Shown here: positions 31,631-41,280 of the stretch, in pieces
Numbering within the stretch: the stretch's first letter is position 1
How the letters are laid out: each line of letters starts with the position of its first letter
Assembly: GCF_005047355.1 (NCBI RefSeq)
Contig: NZ_SUMC01000024.1
Location: 62,001-126,000 of the forward strand
DNA length: 64,000 bases
From: Actinacidiphila oryziradicis
GTDB lineage: Bacteria; Actinomycetota; Actinomycetes; Streptomycetales; Streptomycetaceae
Reading direction: 5' to 3'
Position numbers and translations under genes: made by a program
Notes under the pieces: model-generated
Database searches by the model: none
Told to the model about the DNA's origin: nothing
What the model saw: only the letters and a program-made list of their open reading frames with translations

Positions 31631-34200
31631 ACACCCAGCACCGTGGCCGTCGCGCGCACGCCGGGCCGCCCGCGGACGAACGGCCGGCCCGGCCGGCCCT
31701 CACCAGGTCGGTGACCGAAATCCCCTTCCCGCCCCCGCACCCGCGCACCGGCACACGGCTGCGGCTGCGCCCCCGGTCGGTCCGCGCGAAGATTGTCTCC
31801 GTCCTCATGGTGCCCGTCGTTTCACTCATGGCCCTGTGGGCCTTCGCGGCCGTCACCACCGCCCAGGACATATCGGGCCAGCTGCTCCAGCATCGGATCG
31901 ACGACACGATCCGTGAGCCGGTCGCCGCCACCGTCACCGCCCTCCAGACCGAACGCAGGGCGGCTGCCGGCTACCTCGCATCGCCCACCGCCGCCCGCGC
32001 CCGCGACCTGGAAAGACGGGAAGGCGCCACCGACCGGGCCGCCGCTCCGCTGCGCCTTGACGCGGGCCACACGGTGGCCGACGGCACCGGCCTGCCGGAC
32101 GCGGCCTCCCGGCGCGTAAGGACCTTCGTGGACAGCGTGAAGGCGCTGCGCGAACTGCGGCCCCGGATCACCGCGCGTACCGCCGGCTGGGACACGGCGT
32201 ACGACGCCTATGGGGAGGCGGTCGAGAACGCCTTCGCGGTCGGCGGCGCGCTCGCCGGAACACCAGGGGATCGCGTCGTACTGGAACTGGGCAGGGCCGG
32301 CGAACTGCTTGCCCGCGAGGACGCGATGGCCTCCGCCGCCCAGCTCACCCGCAGCCTGAGCGGCGGCCGTTACCGCGACTTCACCGGCGCCGTTCAGGGG
32401 CGCCGGCTGCTGCTGCGCGCCTGCGTGGAGGACCTGAGCCGGGACGGCCGGGCGCGCTGGGGCACGCTCATGCGGTCCGGACCGTACACGGCCCTGCAGA
32501 TCCTCGAAGACCGGGTGCTCGCCGCCGGCCCCGGGCGTGCCGCCGCCGCAGCCGCACCCGCCGTGGTCTGGGAACAGGCGGCAGGACCGGTCCTCGACCG
32601 GTTGAACGCCATCGAACGGCAGACCGGCCCGTCCGCCCGGCACACCGACCCCGTCACCGGCGGCATCCTCACCCGGTCCGGAGCGGCCGTCCTGCTCGGT
32701 CTGCTCGCGGTCCTCGCCTCGCTGCTCATCTCGGTGCGGATCGGCCGCGGCCTCGTCGTGGAGCTCGTCGAACTCCGCAACGCCGCCCTGGAACTGGCCC
32801 GCCGCAAGCTGCCGCGCGCCATGCGCCGCCTGCGGGCCGGCGAGGAGATCGACATCGAGGCGGAGGTCCCGCACACCGACCACGGCGGCGACGAGATCGG
32901 CCAGGTAGGCGAGGCACTCGGCACCCTGCAGCGGGCCGCGCTGCAGGCAGCCGTGGAGCGCGCCGAACTCCTCAGCGGAGTCTCCGGCGTCTTCGTGAAC
33001 CTGGCCCGCCGCAGCCAGGTCCTCGTCCACCGGCAGCTCGCCCTGCTCGACACCATGGAGCGGCGCACCGAGGACCCGAACGAACTGGAGGACCTCTTCC
33101 GGCTCGACCACCTCACCACCCGCATGCGACGCCATGCCGAGGGCCTTATCATCCTCTCCGGAGCGGCCCCCGGACGTGCCTGGAGCAGACCGGTACCTCT
33201 CACCAACGTCGTGCGCGCCGCCGTCGGCGAGGTCGAGGACTACGCGCGCATCGAGGTACGCAGGCTCCCGCCTGCCGCCGTCGTCGGCGGCGCCGTCGCC
33301 GACCTCACCCACCTGATCGCCGAACTCGTCGAGAACGCCGCCCAGTTCTCACCCCCGCACACCAAGGTCCGGGTCTATGGCGAACAGGTCGGCAATGGTT
33401 ACGCCATCGAGGTCGAGGACCGCGGCCTCGGCATGGGCAAGGAAGCGATGGCAGAGGCCAACCGGCGCATCGAACAGGCGCAGGCGCTCGACCTGTTCGA
33501 CAGCGACCGGCTCGGCCTCTTCGTTGTCAGCCGGCTCGCCAGACGGCAGGGGGTCAAGGTCTCGCTCCGCCCCTCCCCGTACGGCGGCACCGCCGCCGTC
33601 GTCCTGCTGCCCACCGCCCTCCTGGAACTGAACGTGCCCGAGGCCGACGCCACTCGTCCGGCGACCGCCAAGGGCCGCCCGGCCGGTCCAGTGCCGGACG
33701 GCAGCCTGCCCGCACGCACCCGGGTGTCACTCCCCGCGGCACACGAACCCCCGCCGCCCGGACCCGACCCGGCTGCCCACAGGGGCGGCATCCCGCGTGT
33801 CCTGCCGGAACCCGGCCCCGCTCTCGGCCCGGCTCCGGACACCGGCGCCAGGCCGGGTTCCGACGGCCCGGGACGGACGCCGCCCGGCGACAGCCGCCTG
33901 CCGCGCCGGGTCCGGCGGGCCAGCCTCGCGCCGCAGCTCCTGGAAGCGCCCGCCCCGAAGGGCCGCCCGGGCACCCCGCCGGACGCTCCGCCCGCGCCGG
34001 TCCGGTCGCCGGAGGACATACGCGCCACCATGACCGCGTACCGCAGCGGCTGGGTGCGCGGCGGCGGTCCCGACGCCCGGGACGCAGGCCCCGCCCGGCG
34101 CCCGCTGCGGACGGCGGCACACCCGGCTGAAGCCGCCGGCCGACACCAGGACACCGACCACACGCCGGACGGGCTGTCGCCCGAAGGAGACCACGGATGA
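31627..34200 (+). CDS. cvnA: CvnA: sensor histidine kinase-like protein with nitrate/nitrite-sensing domain
   Basis: This 857-residue membrane protein heads a conservon. A long N-terminal basic stretch is followed by a first helix (VSVLMVPVVSLMALWAFAAV-like, about residues 56-75), an extracytoplasmic helical region, and a second helix (AAVLLGLLAVLASLLISVRI, about 354-373). After the linker come HAMP-like helices, then a histidine-kinase-type core: FRLDHLTTRMRRHAEGLIIL (about 494-513), the N-box ELVENAAQFSPP (about 566-577) and the DRGLGMG box (about 598-604). The C-terminal 200 residues are proline-rich and disordered. CvnA controls CvnB-CvnC-CvnD, and the pathway modulates small GTPases. ATGA overlaps couple it to its neighbours on both sides. 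Confidence 0.9.
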   Translation: MNTQHRGRRAHAGPPADERPARPALTRSVTEIPFPPPHPRTGTRLRLRPRSVRAKIVSVLMVPVVSLMALWAFAAVTTAQDISGQLLQHRIDDTIREPVAATVTALQTERRAAAGYLASPTAARARDLERREGATDRAAAPLRLDAGHTVADGTGLPDAASRRVRTFVDSVKALRELRPRITARTAGWDTAYDAYGEAVENAFAVGGALAGTPGDRVVLELGRAGELLAREDAMASAAQLTRSLSGGRYRDFTGAVQGRRLLLRACVEDLSRDGRARWGTLMRSGPYTALQILEDRVLAAGPGRAAAAAAPAVVWEQAAGPVLDRLNAIERQTGPSARHTDPVTGGILTRSGAAVLLGLLAVLASLLISVRIGRGLVVELVELRNAALELARRKLPRAMRRLRAGEEIDIEAEVPHTDHGGDEIGQVGEALGTLQRAALQAAVERAELLSGVSGVFVNLARRSQVLVHRQLALLDTMERRTEDPNELEDLFRLDHLTTRMRRHAEGLIILSGAAPGRAWSRPVPLTNVVRAAVGEVEDYARIEVRRLPPAAVVGGAVADLTHLIAELVENAAQFSPPHTKVRVYGEQVGNGYAIEVEDRGLGMGKEAMAEANRRIEQAQALDLFDSDRLGLFVVSRLARRQGVKVSLRPSPYGGTAAVVLLPTALLELNVPEADATRPATAKGRPAGPVPDGSLPARTRVSLPAAHEPPPPGPDPAAHRGGIPRVLPEPGPALGPAPDTGARPGSDGPGRTPPGDSRLPRRVRRASLAPQLLEAPAPKGRPGTPPDAPPAPVRSPEDIRATMTAYRSGWVRGGGPDARDAGPARRPLRTAAHPAEAAGRHQDTDHTPDGLSPEGDHG

Positions 34201-34581
34201 TCGACACAACGCACCGGTCCGGAGAGCTGGACTGGCTGCTGGACGAGCTCACCGACCGCGTCGCGCATGTCCGCCACGCCGTGGTGCTCGCGCGCGCTGG
34301 TACGGGAGGACGCCGAGCACCTGGCGGCGGTCGCCTCCGGCTTCAACAGCCTCGCCAAGGGCACCGGACGGCACTTCGACGCCGGTGCGGTCCGCCAGAC
34401 CATGGTCGAACTCGACGGCGGCTTCCTCTTCGTCGCGGCGGCCGGCGAAGGCTCCTGCCTCACCGTGTTCGCCTCCGCAGCCGCCGATGTGGGACTGATC
34501 GCCTATGAGATGGCCCGGCTTGTGAAGCAGGTGGGGGAGCATCTGCACACCCCGCCGAGGCACGACACGCCCGGGCCATGA
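34197..34581 (+). pseudogene. cvnB: CvnB (roadblock/LC7) of conservon 1, frameshifted by a small deletion
   Basis: CvnB is a roadblock/LC7 protein of about 140 residues that pairs with CvnD. Here the start (MIDTTHRSGELDWLLDELTD, then VAHVRHAVVL) is followed by a frame change near base 34295. The rest (REDAEHLAAVASGFNSLAKG to the end) lies in the next frame. The second conservon has a 12-15 residue glycine-rich segment at this point (DGLVTGASGSLD), so roughly 35 bases appear to be deleted. Both ends keep the normal ATGA couplings to cvnA and cvnC. As read, the protein would be out of frame, though a base-calling error should be ruled out. Confidence 0.78.
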
Positions 34582-34958
34582 CCCTATCCGCCGCACACTG
34601 GTTCGACGACGAGGCCGGTCCGCTGGTCCGGCCGTACGCGATGACCGGAGGCCGCACCCGCCCTGACACGGGCGGCGGCCGACTTGACCTGATCGCCCAG
34701 GTCTTCGCCGAACCGGGCGCCGCCGATGACCCGGCGCTCGCCCCGGAGCACACCATGATCCTCGCCCTGTGCCGGGGCGAGCCGCTCTCGGTCGCCGAGC
34801 TCGCCGCCGATTCCGACCTGCCCGTGGGCGTCGTACGCGTCCTGCTGGGCGACCTGCTGGCGCGGGGGAATGTGCGGGTGCTGGGGCCCGTACCACCCGC
34901 GCAACTTCCCGACGAGCACATCCTGCGAGAGGTGATCAATGGACTCCGCGCGCTTTGA
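34578..34958 (+). CDS. cvnC: CvnC: DUF742 protein of conservon 1
   Basis: This 126-residue protein matches DUF742 (CvnC). It opens MTLSAAHWFDDEAGPLVRPY, has the AMTGGRTRPD motif (about residues 21-30), and a winged-helix-like part with LSVAELAADSDLPVGVVRVLL (about 70-90) ending INGLRAL. CvnC proteins link the roadblock and GTPase components. The ATG overlaps the cvnB stop (ATGA). The start of cvnD lies inside its last 20 bases. It appears intact, which makes the frameshift of its neighbour stand out. Confidence 0.9.
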   Translation: MTLSAAHWFDDEAGPLVRPYAMTGGRTRPDTGGGRLDLIAQVFAEPGAADDPALAPEHTMILALCRGEPLSVAELAADSDLPVGVVRVLLGDLLARGNVRVLGPVPPAQLPDEHILREVINGLRAL

Positions 34959-35562
34959 GCGACACGAGCAGGAGACAACGACGGTGCCGGACGAACCTGT
35001 CATGGCCCTGAAGATCCTTATAGCCGGCGGCTTCGGTGTCGGCAAGACTACGCTGGTCGGCGCCGTCAGCGAGATCCGGCCGCTGCGCACCGAGGAGCGG
35101 CTCAGCGAGGTCGGCCGCGATGTGGACCACACCGATGGAGTCGAACGCAAGACCACCACCACCGTCGCCATGGACTTCGGCCGCATCACCATCCGGGCCG
35201 GACTCGCGCTCTATTTGTTCGGCACGCCCGGGCAGGACCGGTTCTGGTTCCTGTGGGACGAACTGTCCAACGGCGCCCTGGGCGCGGTGGTGCTGGCCGA
35301 CACGCGCCGCCTGGAGGACTGCTTCCCGGCGGTGGACTTCTTCGAGCATCGTGGCATCCCGTTCGCGGTTGCCGTCAACTGCTTCCCGGGGTCGCGCACC
35401 CACCGGACACAGGACGTCTCACGTGCCCTGGACCTGGAGGCCGGCACTCCAGTCGTGCTGTGCGACGCGAGGGACCGCGAGTCCGGCAAGGAGGTACTGA
35501 TCGCGTTGGTGGAGCATGCCGGGCGGATGCACACCGCGCGGCTGCTGGATTCCGTGGGCTGA
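34939..35562 (+). CDS. cvnD: CvnD: small GTPase-like ATP/GTP-binding protein of conservon 1
   Basis: This 207-residue P-loop protein is the CvnD type. The phosphate-binding loop IAGGFGVGKTTLVGAV lies at about residues 28-43. LFGTPGQDRFWFLWDEL (about 93-109) is the switch II-like G3 motif, and VAVNCFPG near residue 141 is the base-recognition region (an unusual N-C-F-P in place of NKxD). The family is Ras-like with GTP bound by the cytoplasmic protein and membrane signals relayed through CvnA to CvnC. The ATG sits inside the end of cvnC after GAGAGGTGATC. The operon seems to end here. Confidence 0.9.
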   Translation: MDSARFERHEQETTTVPDEPVMALKILIAGGFGVGKTTLVGAVSEIRPLRTEERLSEVGRDVDHTDGVERKTTTTVAMDFGRITIRAGLALYLFGTPGQDRFWFLWDELSNGALGAVVLADTRRLEDCFPAVDFFEHRGIPFAVAVNCFPGSRTHRTQDVSRALDLEAGTPVVLCDARDRESGKEVLIALVEHAGRMHTARLLDSVG

Positions 35563-35707
35563 GGAGTGCGGCGCGCTGTACCCGACACGCCCGGAAAATA
35601 CCCGGGCACCGACCATATTGAGTGCTCCCAGGGTTTCCCGCGTACAGGGTGGCGGATACCACGCGCGAGCGTGCTCGCGTCTCCACCCCCATAGGAGGAG
35701 TGCCCAG

Positions 35708-35968
35708 ATGCACCAGCGGATCGGTGCCGTCGTCGCCGGGGCGGCCGCGGCGCTTCTTCTCATCGCGGCCTCGGCGGCGTCCGGTGACGGCGGAGGGGCA
35801 GCCGGAGTGAGACCGGCCACGAGTCACCAGGCCGCGCATTCGCGGGCCGCGGAATTCCGGAATCCACCCGTCCTCTTCGTCGCGTACAATACCCGCCCCG
35901 GCCACAGCCAACTGCCGGTCTACTGGTACCACGGGGACGCCGGGACGGTTGGCGTCACCGGCCACTGA
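35708..35968 (+). CDS. Small secreted protein, unknown function
   Basis: This 86-residue protein starts at ATG 35708 with AGGAGGAGTGCCC just upstream, an excellent ribosome site. It has a signal sequence, MHQRIGAVVAGAAAALLLIA, with probable cleavage after SAASG. The mature part is short and contains FVAYNTRPGHSQLPVYWYHG, with three tyrosines and several histidines. No family was recognised. The gene follows conservon 1 by about 145 bp and may have its own promoter. It could be a cell-envelope or signal peptide-like factor. Confidence 0.65.
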   Translation: MHQRIGAVVAGAAAALLLIAASAASGDGGGAAGVRPATSHQAAHSRAAEFRNPPVLFVAYNTRPGHSQLPVYWYHGDAGTVGVTGH

Positions 35969-36035
35969 GCGGCCGGCATGGGGAGAGCCGTGGCGGCCCT
36001 CCCGCAAGCAGCAGTTCAGCCGGCGCCGACCGTCA

Positions 36036-37055
36036 TCAGGAGCCGCTCGACGGATGCGGCGGCGCGGCCTCCTCGTACAACGGCTCCCCTGGACTCCCCG
36101 CCCGCAGCAAGTGGCGCCAGCGGTCCGCGTCGTATTCCTGGGGCGAGGTCGTCTCGAGGAACTCCTCCAGCACGGAGACGAAACGCTCCGGCGCGTCATG
36201 GTGCGGGAAATGCCCGGCCTCCTCGAAGATCTCCACTCGGCTGCCGGGCATCGTGGTGTGCGCCAGGCCGGCGTGCGCCACCGGGATCACAGCGTCGTGA
36301 GCACCCCAGATGATCAGGGTCGGCAGACCCGCCGTCAGATAGCCGCGGTCCGTCATGGTGACGACCTGGCCGCGCAGATCGACTCCCGCGCGCAGCGTAC
36401 GGAGGAACGCCTGGCGCGCAGTGGCGCTGTTCAGGGCGAGATAGCGGTCCAGGACGTAGTCGAAGTCGTGCCGCCCGAGGCCGAGGCCGCCGGTGCGCCG
36501 TAGGACGGGTGCCAGGAGGCGCAGCGCACTGCGAACCGGCGCGGAGGTCGCCAGCGGCAGCCCCAGTTCCGCACCGGGCCCGGCCCCGAGCCGCAGCAGT
36601 GGATGCACTTCGGGGCCGATGCCACCGCCGCCCACGATCACCAGCCGCTCGCACCGCTCAGGGAACTGGTAGGCGAACTGCATCGCCACTCCGGCTCCCA
36701 GCGAGTGCCCGACCACTGTCACCCGGTCAATGCCCAGCACAGCGAGCAGATCCCGCATCCCGCACGCGTACGCGGCCACCGCGTAGTCGGCGCGCGGCTG
36801 CTCGCTCCCGCCGTGGCCCAGCAGGTCCGGGGCGATGACAGTACGTTGCCGGGCCAGTCTCGCCAGGATGGGGGACCAGGTCACCGAGGAGTCACCGAGA
36901 CCGTGCACCAGCAGCAGCGGCGGACCGCTCCCGGCCATCCGGAACGCCCGGCGGTAGCCATGGATCTCCCGGTACAGCACGGGGACATCACCCAAGCAGT
37001 GGGCTGCCGCGGGTACGGGACCGCACGCCCATCCGACGATCGCTCCCCGTTCCAT
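36036..37055 (-). CDS. Alpha/beta hydrolase
   Basis: This roughly 339-residue protein has the alpha/beta hydrolase fold. LLLVHGLGDSSVTW (about residues 46-59) is the oxyanion loop. VTVVGHSLGAGVAMQFAYQF (about 110-129) holds the catalytic serine. IIWGAHDAVIPVAHAGL gives the Asp, and EEAGHFPHHDAPERF supplies the His near residue 290. It resembles esterases and haloperoxidase-like enzymes of actinobacteria. The start is uncertain: ATG 37055, ATG 37079 or GTG 37085, or a later GTG (VLYREIHGY). It is divergent from the wreck of the second conservon. The substrate is unknown. Confidence 0.78.
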   Translation of the reverse strand: MERGAIVGWACGPVPAAAHCLGDVPVLYREIHGYRRAFRMAGSGPPLLLVHGLGDSSVTWSPILARLARQRTVIAPDLLGHGGSEQPRADYAVAAYACGMRDLLAVLGIDRVTVVGHSLGAGVAMQFAYQFPERCERLVIVGGGGIGPEVHPLLRLGAGPGAELGLPLATSAPVRSALRLLAPVLRRTGGLGLGRHDFDYVLDRYLALNSATARQAFLRTLRAGVDLRGQVVTMTDRGYLTAGLPTLIIWGAHDAVIPVAHAGLAHTTMPGSRVEIFEEAGHFPHHDAPERFVSVLEEFLETTSPQEYDADRWRHLLRAGSPGEPLYEEAAPPHPSSGS

Positions 37056-37203
37056 GTGACCAGAGTGCTGCGGAAGCATTTCCACGGCATTGCCCCGTGG
37101 TTGGCGCGACGTGAACTACCCCGCGCTGACCACGGCGCAATGGTCCGTCAGCAGAACGGTGGTGTCCCCGCCGCCCCATTCCAGTGACGGAGGACCCCAC
37201 GCC

Positions 37204-38754
37204 ATGCGCATGCGGCCCCACTCCATCAGGACACAACTAGTGACGCTGCTCCTTGTTCCGTCGCTCTCACTGGCCCACCGGTGGATGTACAGCACATACT
37301 CCTCCGTGAACGACGCATTGCGGCTGATCCGCGCAGTCGGCATGTACCGCTACTACGGCACCGTTCCTGGGCAGTGAGCGGGAGTGTGTCCTGGCTCACC
37401 GGCACGTCCCGAACGCTCTTGGACGCACTGGTCCTCCTCCCCCATAGCCCTTCGGGCATGGGACAGCAGTGCGATCAGCAGCCGCAAGCTGCTGCAGGAC
37501 ATCGCCGCGCCCGGACTCCCCGACACAGAGCGGAGCAGTCTTGAGGACTTCCAGAACGGCAAGCTCGGCGGTGCGCTGAACTCGGTGGAGCTGATGGCCC
37601 GCAGCACCGACGCCAAGGGCGCGCCCTTCGCCGTGCAGAAGGCCTGTGGCAGCGGAGTGTGGATGACGCGCTCGGCGAACTGGGCGCCATCAACAGCGAA
37701 GCGGCCCGCGACGTGGCGGAGGAGGCCCGGTCCAACGGCACCGCCGTGGTCGTCCGGGCCGGCGCGACCAGCCTGGCCGCACTGGCGGCCGTCGTCATCT
37801 CGGTGTTCGTCTCGCTGCGTCTCAGTCGCCGGATCGCGCGCCGGCTGGCTACCCTGCGACGACGCCCTGGAACTGTCCGAGAACCGGCTGTCGGAGGTCC
37901 TGCGCAAGCTACGCGCCGGCGAGGATCTCGACGAGGAGGTGGTGGCCCGTGCGGCCCCGGCGCTGCGGGTCGGCGACGACGAGATCGGCCAGGTCGGCCG
38001 GGCGTTCAGTACCACGCAGCGAGCGGCGGTACAGGCAGCCGTCGAACAGGAGCGGCTCCGGCGCTGGGTCTCCGAGGTCTTCACCAATCTGGCCGGGCGC
38101 AGCCAGTCGCTGCTGCACCGCCAGCTCACCCTGCTCGACACCTTGCAACGGCGCGTCCAGGACCCGGCCGAGTTCGAGGACCTGTTCCGACTCGACCACA
38201 TGACGACCCGGATGCGTCGACACGCCGAGGGCCTGCTAATCCTTTCGGGAAACGCTCCGGGCCGGGCGTGGCGCCGGCCGGTCCGGCTCTCCGAGGTGGT
38301 GCGGGCGGCAGTCGGCGAGACCGAGGACTACCCACGGGTGGGTCGTACGGCGTATGCCGCGGGTCGAACTGGCGGGCTCGGCTGTCGCCGATGTGCGGCA
38401 TCTGCTCGCCGAGCTGATCGAGAACGCCACCGCCTTCTCGCCGCCGGAGACCGCGGTCACCGTCCGTGGCGCTGGGCGGCCCGCGTCCGTTCCGTTCCGG
38501 CGCCCGTCCGGGCCGCCGGAACGGAACGGACGGGGATAGGGCTGCCGAAGAGGCCGCGACAGGCCAGTCGCGTAATGCGGTTGCGGGATGAGCCGGTGCA
38601 CGAGAGCCCGGCGCAAGGGCCGCCGACCAGCACAGAGCGGGAACGATCGCCGGAAGAGGCCCGTTCCACCATGACGGCGTTCGCCCGCGGCCTGGCCCGT
38701 GGCCGCAGCGTCGACGTACTGCAGGCGAGCGGAAAGAACAGGGGATCACGGTGA
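37204..38754 (+). pseudogene. cvnA: CvnA-like sensor kinase of conservon 2, heavily degraded
   Basis: Conservon 2 begins with MRMRPHSIRTQLVTLLLVPS, a normal CvnA start, but the frame stops at TGA 37376 after only 57 codons. Fragments of the sensor region (AISSRKLLQDIAAPGL), the HAMP-like part (RLSEVLRKLRAGEDLDEEVV) and the kinase core (LQRRVQDPAEFEDLFRLDH, then TRMRRHAEGLLILSG) appear in different frames. The ATP-binding domain is cut after LIENATAFSPP, and the DxGxG box is not seen. Several frameshifts and at least one deletion are needed to explain this. The ATG at 37204 keeps a normal spacing from its neighbours. Confidence 0.8.
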
Positions 38755-39167
38755 GCACCGACAGTGGTAATGGCCTCGGATGGCTGCTGGACGACCTGAC
38801 CGAACGGGTGCCGCATGTGCGGCACGCGCTCGTCCTGTCCAACGACGGGCTGGTGACCGGGGCCAGCGGAAGCCTGGACCGGGCGACCGCCGAGCACCTG
38901 GCTGCCGTCTCCTCCGGCTTCCACAGCCTTGCCAAAGGGGCCGGACGGCACTTCCACGCGGGCGGCGTCCGGCAGACGATGGTCGAATTCGACGAGGGTT
39001 TCCTTTTCGTCACCGCCGCAGGGGACGGCAGCTGCCTCTCCGTGCTGAGCGGCATGCAGGCCGATGTCGGACAGATCGCCTACGAGATGACCCTCATGGT
39101 GCACCGGGTCGGCGAGCACCTGGGCGTGGCGCCGCGGCAGCACGACACCGCGGCCCCGGGGGAGTGA
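38751..39167 (+). CDS. cvnB: CvnB of conservon 2 (roadblock/LC7), apparently intact
   Basis: This 138-residue roadblock/LC7 protein is intact. It begins at GTG 38751, overlapping the end of the cvnA remnant. GWLLDDLTERVPHVRHALVL (about residues 9-28) and the glycine-rich DGLVTGASGSLD (about 31-42) are followed by AEHLAAVSSGFHSLAKGAG and a beta-rich C-terminal half (LFVTAAGDGSCLSVLS). It supplies the segment that the broken copy of conservon 1 has lost. With CvnA, CvnC and CvnD of its own set damaged or absent, it might act in trans with conservon 1. That is inference. Confidence 0.85.
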   Translation: MSTDSGNGLGWLLDDLTERVPHVRHALVLSNDGLVTGASGSLDRATAEHLAAVSSGFHSLAKGAGRHFHAGGVRQTMVEFDEGFLFVTAAGDGSCLSVLSGMQADVGQIAYEMTLMVHRVGEHLGVAPRQHDTAAPGE

Positions 39168-39173
39168 CGCCGG

Positions 39174-39448
39174 ATGGGGCCGTCGCAGGACGACAAGGGC
39201 GCGCTCTGGTACGACGACGAGGCCGGTCCGATGGTCCGTGCGTACACCATCACCGGCGGCCGGACCCGGCCCGTCAGGAGCGGCGACCTCGATCTGATCG
39301 CCGTCCTGGTCGCCGAGCCGGGGATGCCTCCGGATGACGACCTGGACGAGGAGCACTTCGAGCTGCTCGACCTCTGCCGCCGGGGCCCGCTCTCCGTCGC
39401 CGAGTTGGCTTGCTGCAGCACGTGATCAGCGGGCTCCGCGCCTTGTGA
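39174..39448 (+). pseudogene. cvnC: CvnC of conservon 2 (DUF742), internally deleted; cvnD missing
   Basis: The frame opens MGPSQDDKGALWYDDEAGPM with the DUF742 motif ITGGRTRPV and reaches SVAELACCST, where it stops at TGA 39423. The true C-terminus, LLQHVISGLRAL, follows immediately in another frame up to TGA 39446-39448. About 35 codons between the two parts are deleted. No cvnD gene follows; the next gene encodes a DUF6397 protein. Conservon 2 thus retains one intact member, cvnB. The ATG follows the cvnB stop by 6 bp. Confidence 0.78.
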
Positions 39449-39547
39449 CCGGCGCTGAGCCGGAAGTTATCCACAGGCCTGAATCGGCTGTCGGACGGCT
39501 GCGGTACATTCGTGACTGTCAGTGATGGATCGTGACGGGGGGATGTC

Positions 39548-40414
39548 ATGGCTGTACGGGAACTGGTTGCCGCAGAAACGCTCGGACCGCAGCGGGCCAG
39601 GGAGGCGCTGGGCCTGGAACCGGTGGAGTTCGAAGTGGCGGTGGAGCTGGGGGAGGTGCGTACGAGCCCGGCAGCCGGCGGCCGGCGCCGGGTCACCCAG
39701 GCGGAGGTGGACCGGCTGCGGGCCGAAGAGGGTTTCCCGCAATTGTTGCGCGAGCGGCTGAGGACAGCCGGCAGTGCCGATGGCGCGGACTTGATCTGCA
39801 TCACCCGCGACCGCTTCACCAAGCTCGCCAAGGGGGGCCTCCTCCAACCTGTCCGCTGGTATGTGAACCGGTACCGGGCCGTGGTCTGGCTCTACTCCGT
39901 GGACGAGATCCGGTGGTTCGCGGCATCCAACCCGGCGCTGCTCGACGGGCGGTTGCCCGTCGGGCTGCGCCAGGCCCTCGATGAGGGGGAGGACCACCGG
40001 GCACGCGGCTGGCGGGCCCGCCGTGTCGAACAGCTCCGGCGGGACGCTGTCGATGACTGGGAAGAAGCCGCTGTCTGGACCGCGCTGCTCGGGCCCGAGA
40101 ATGCCGCGGAGGCGGTGCCCGACATCTATGAACGAGCCTATCTGCGGAAGCTGAAGCCCGGGCTGCCGCCCGGCATCACCGGCCCTTATGCCTCACAAGA
40201 ACTGGTCGACGCGACCGTCACCGCCGACCACCCGGACGAGATCGCCTATGCCCGCTTCGCGCTCGCCCATGCGATGGGCCGCGCCCGGGCCCGGCACCCG
40301 GCTCCCCGGCCGGGACATGGGCTCGAACCCGTACCGGAGGGGGCGCCGGCCCCCGGGGCGGCACAGCGCGAACGGCCGCGCAGGCGATGGCTGAGGCTGC
40401 TCTGCCGGAGCTGA
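39548..40414 (+). CDS. DUF6397 family protein
   Basis: This 288-residue protein matches DUF6397, a family I know from streptomycetes, with unknown function. It opens with a helix-turn-helix-like region (ALGLEPVEFEVAVELGEVRT, about residues 20-39, then RRRVTQAEVDRLRAEEGFPQ). A second similar region is ICITRDRFTKLAKGGLL (about 83-99) with WYVNRYRAVVWLYSVDEIRW. It looks like two MerR-type DNA-binding folds. The C-terminus is proline-rich and basic. The ATG follows GGGGGGATGTC. It is alone on this strand. A regulatory role is inference. Confidence 0.78.
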   Translation: MAVRELVAAETLGPQRAREALGLEPVEFEVAVELGEVRTSPAAGGRRRVTQAEVDRLRAEEGFPQLLRERLRTAGSADGADLICITRDRFTKLAKGGLLQPVRWYVNRYRAVVWLYSVDEIRWFAASNPALLDGRLPVGLRQALDEGEDHRARGWRARRVEQLRRDAVDDWEEAAVWTALLGPENAAEAVPDIYERAYLRKLKPGLPPGITGPYASQELVDATVTADHPDEIAYARFALAHAMGRARARHPAPRPGHGLEPVPEGAPAPGAAQRERPRRRWLRLLCRS

Positions 40415-40680
40415 AGGCGCGCGGCGTCATCCCTGACTAGGCCGGTGGCGGGGGAGCGTGGTGGAACGTACGGTAGGCGCAGCCAGCCGAGTTCGCCGTC
40501 GGCCGCGGCCGCGCGGGCGGCAAGACGGGCTTCTCACAGAACAGGGGCAGACCCGCCTCGACGGCGGCGAGGACGCGCGTGAGTGCCCTCCCGGTCCGGC
40601 GTTGCCGGGACGTCCCGAGAGGGCTGTCAGGCCCGGCTCCGAGCAGCAGCGCTTACCAGGATCACCTTAGGGTTGGCCCC

Positions 40681-41280
40681 GTGGCGATACTTCGCGACTG
40701 GGAGAGCCGGCTGCCGGGCTTTCTACGGCCTCCCGCCCTCCTGGACCACCGGCCGGATCACTCCGAACGGGTCGTGACACCCCGGCTGGCGCTCTTCTTC
40801 CTGGCGGCGGCAGCACTGCTGGTCCCCCGGACCGTCACTCTCTTCCTGACCCTGCCGCACCGGGAGGACGCTGCACGCTGGCACATCGCCTGGGGCGGCT
40901 TCGACACTCTACTGATCGTGGTCTTCGTGAGCGCCGGCATCCGCATCCTGCGGCTGTCCCCGGCCGGGGCTCTGGCCATGGCCTCGGCTTCCGCGTTGCT
41001 GATCACCGATGCCTGGTTCGATGTCATGACGGCGCCCACCACCCGCGACCTGGTCCAGGCCCCTGGCGGGACTGGTCGAGCTGCCCATGGCCGCCGTCTG
41101 CATCCGAGCGGCCTGGCGCATCGTCGGAGTATTCAGCCAGGCCAGGCCTTACCTCCAGGCGGCCGGATTCACCGTCCACCACGGCAGGCTGGTGCCGCCG
41201 CCCGACTGGCAGGACCGCATCGCACCCTGCCGGGACGCAGGCCCCGCCGGGGTGCTGACCCAGCGCGCGGGCGGCACGAG
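40681..41280 (+). pseudogene. Multi-helix membrane protein with one-base frameshift
   Basis: The frame from GTG 40681 encodes VAILRDWESRLPGFLRPPA, then four hydrophobic segments ending in DAWFDVMTAPTTRDLVQA, a pattern of small streptomycete membrane proteins. After VQA at about base 41061 the frame changes, and AGLVELPMAAVCIRAAWRIV follows in the next frame, completing the last helix. A single extra C in the CCCCTGG stretch would explain it. The 3' end is ill-defined: the second frame runs on far beyond 41280. Sequencing error in the C run is possible. The function is unknown. Confidence 0.55.
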
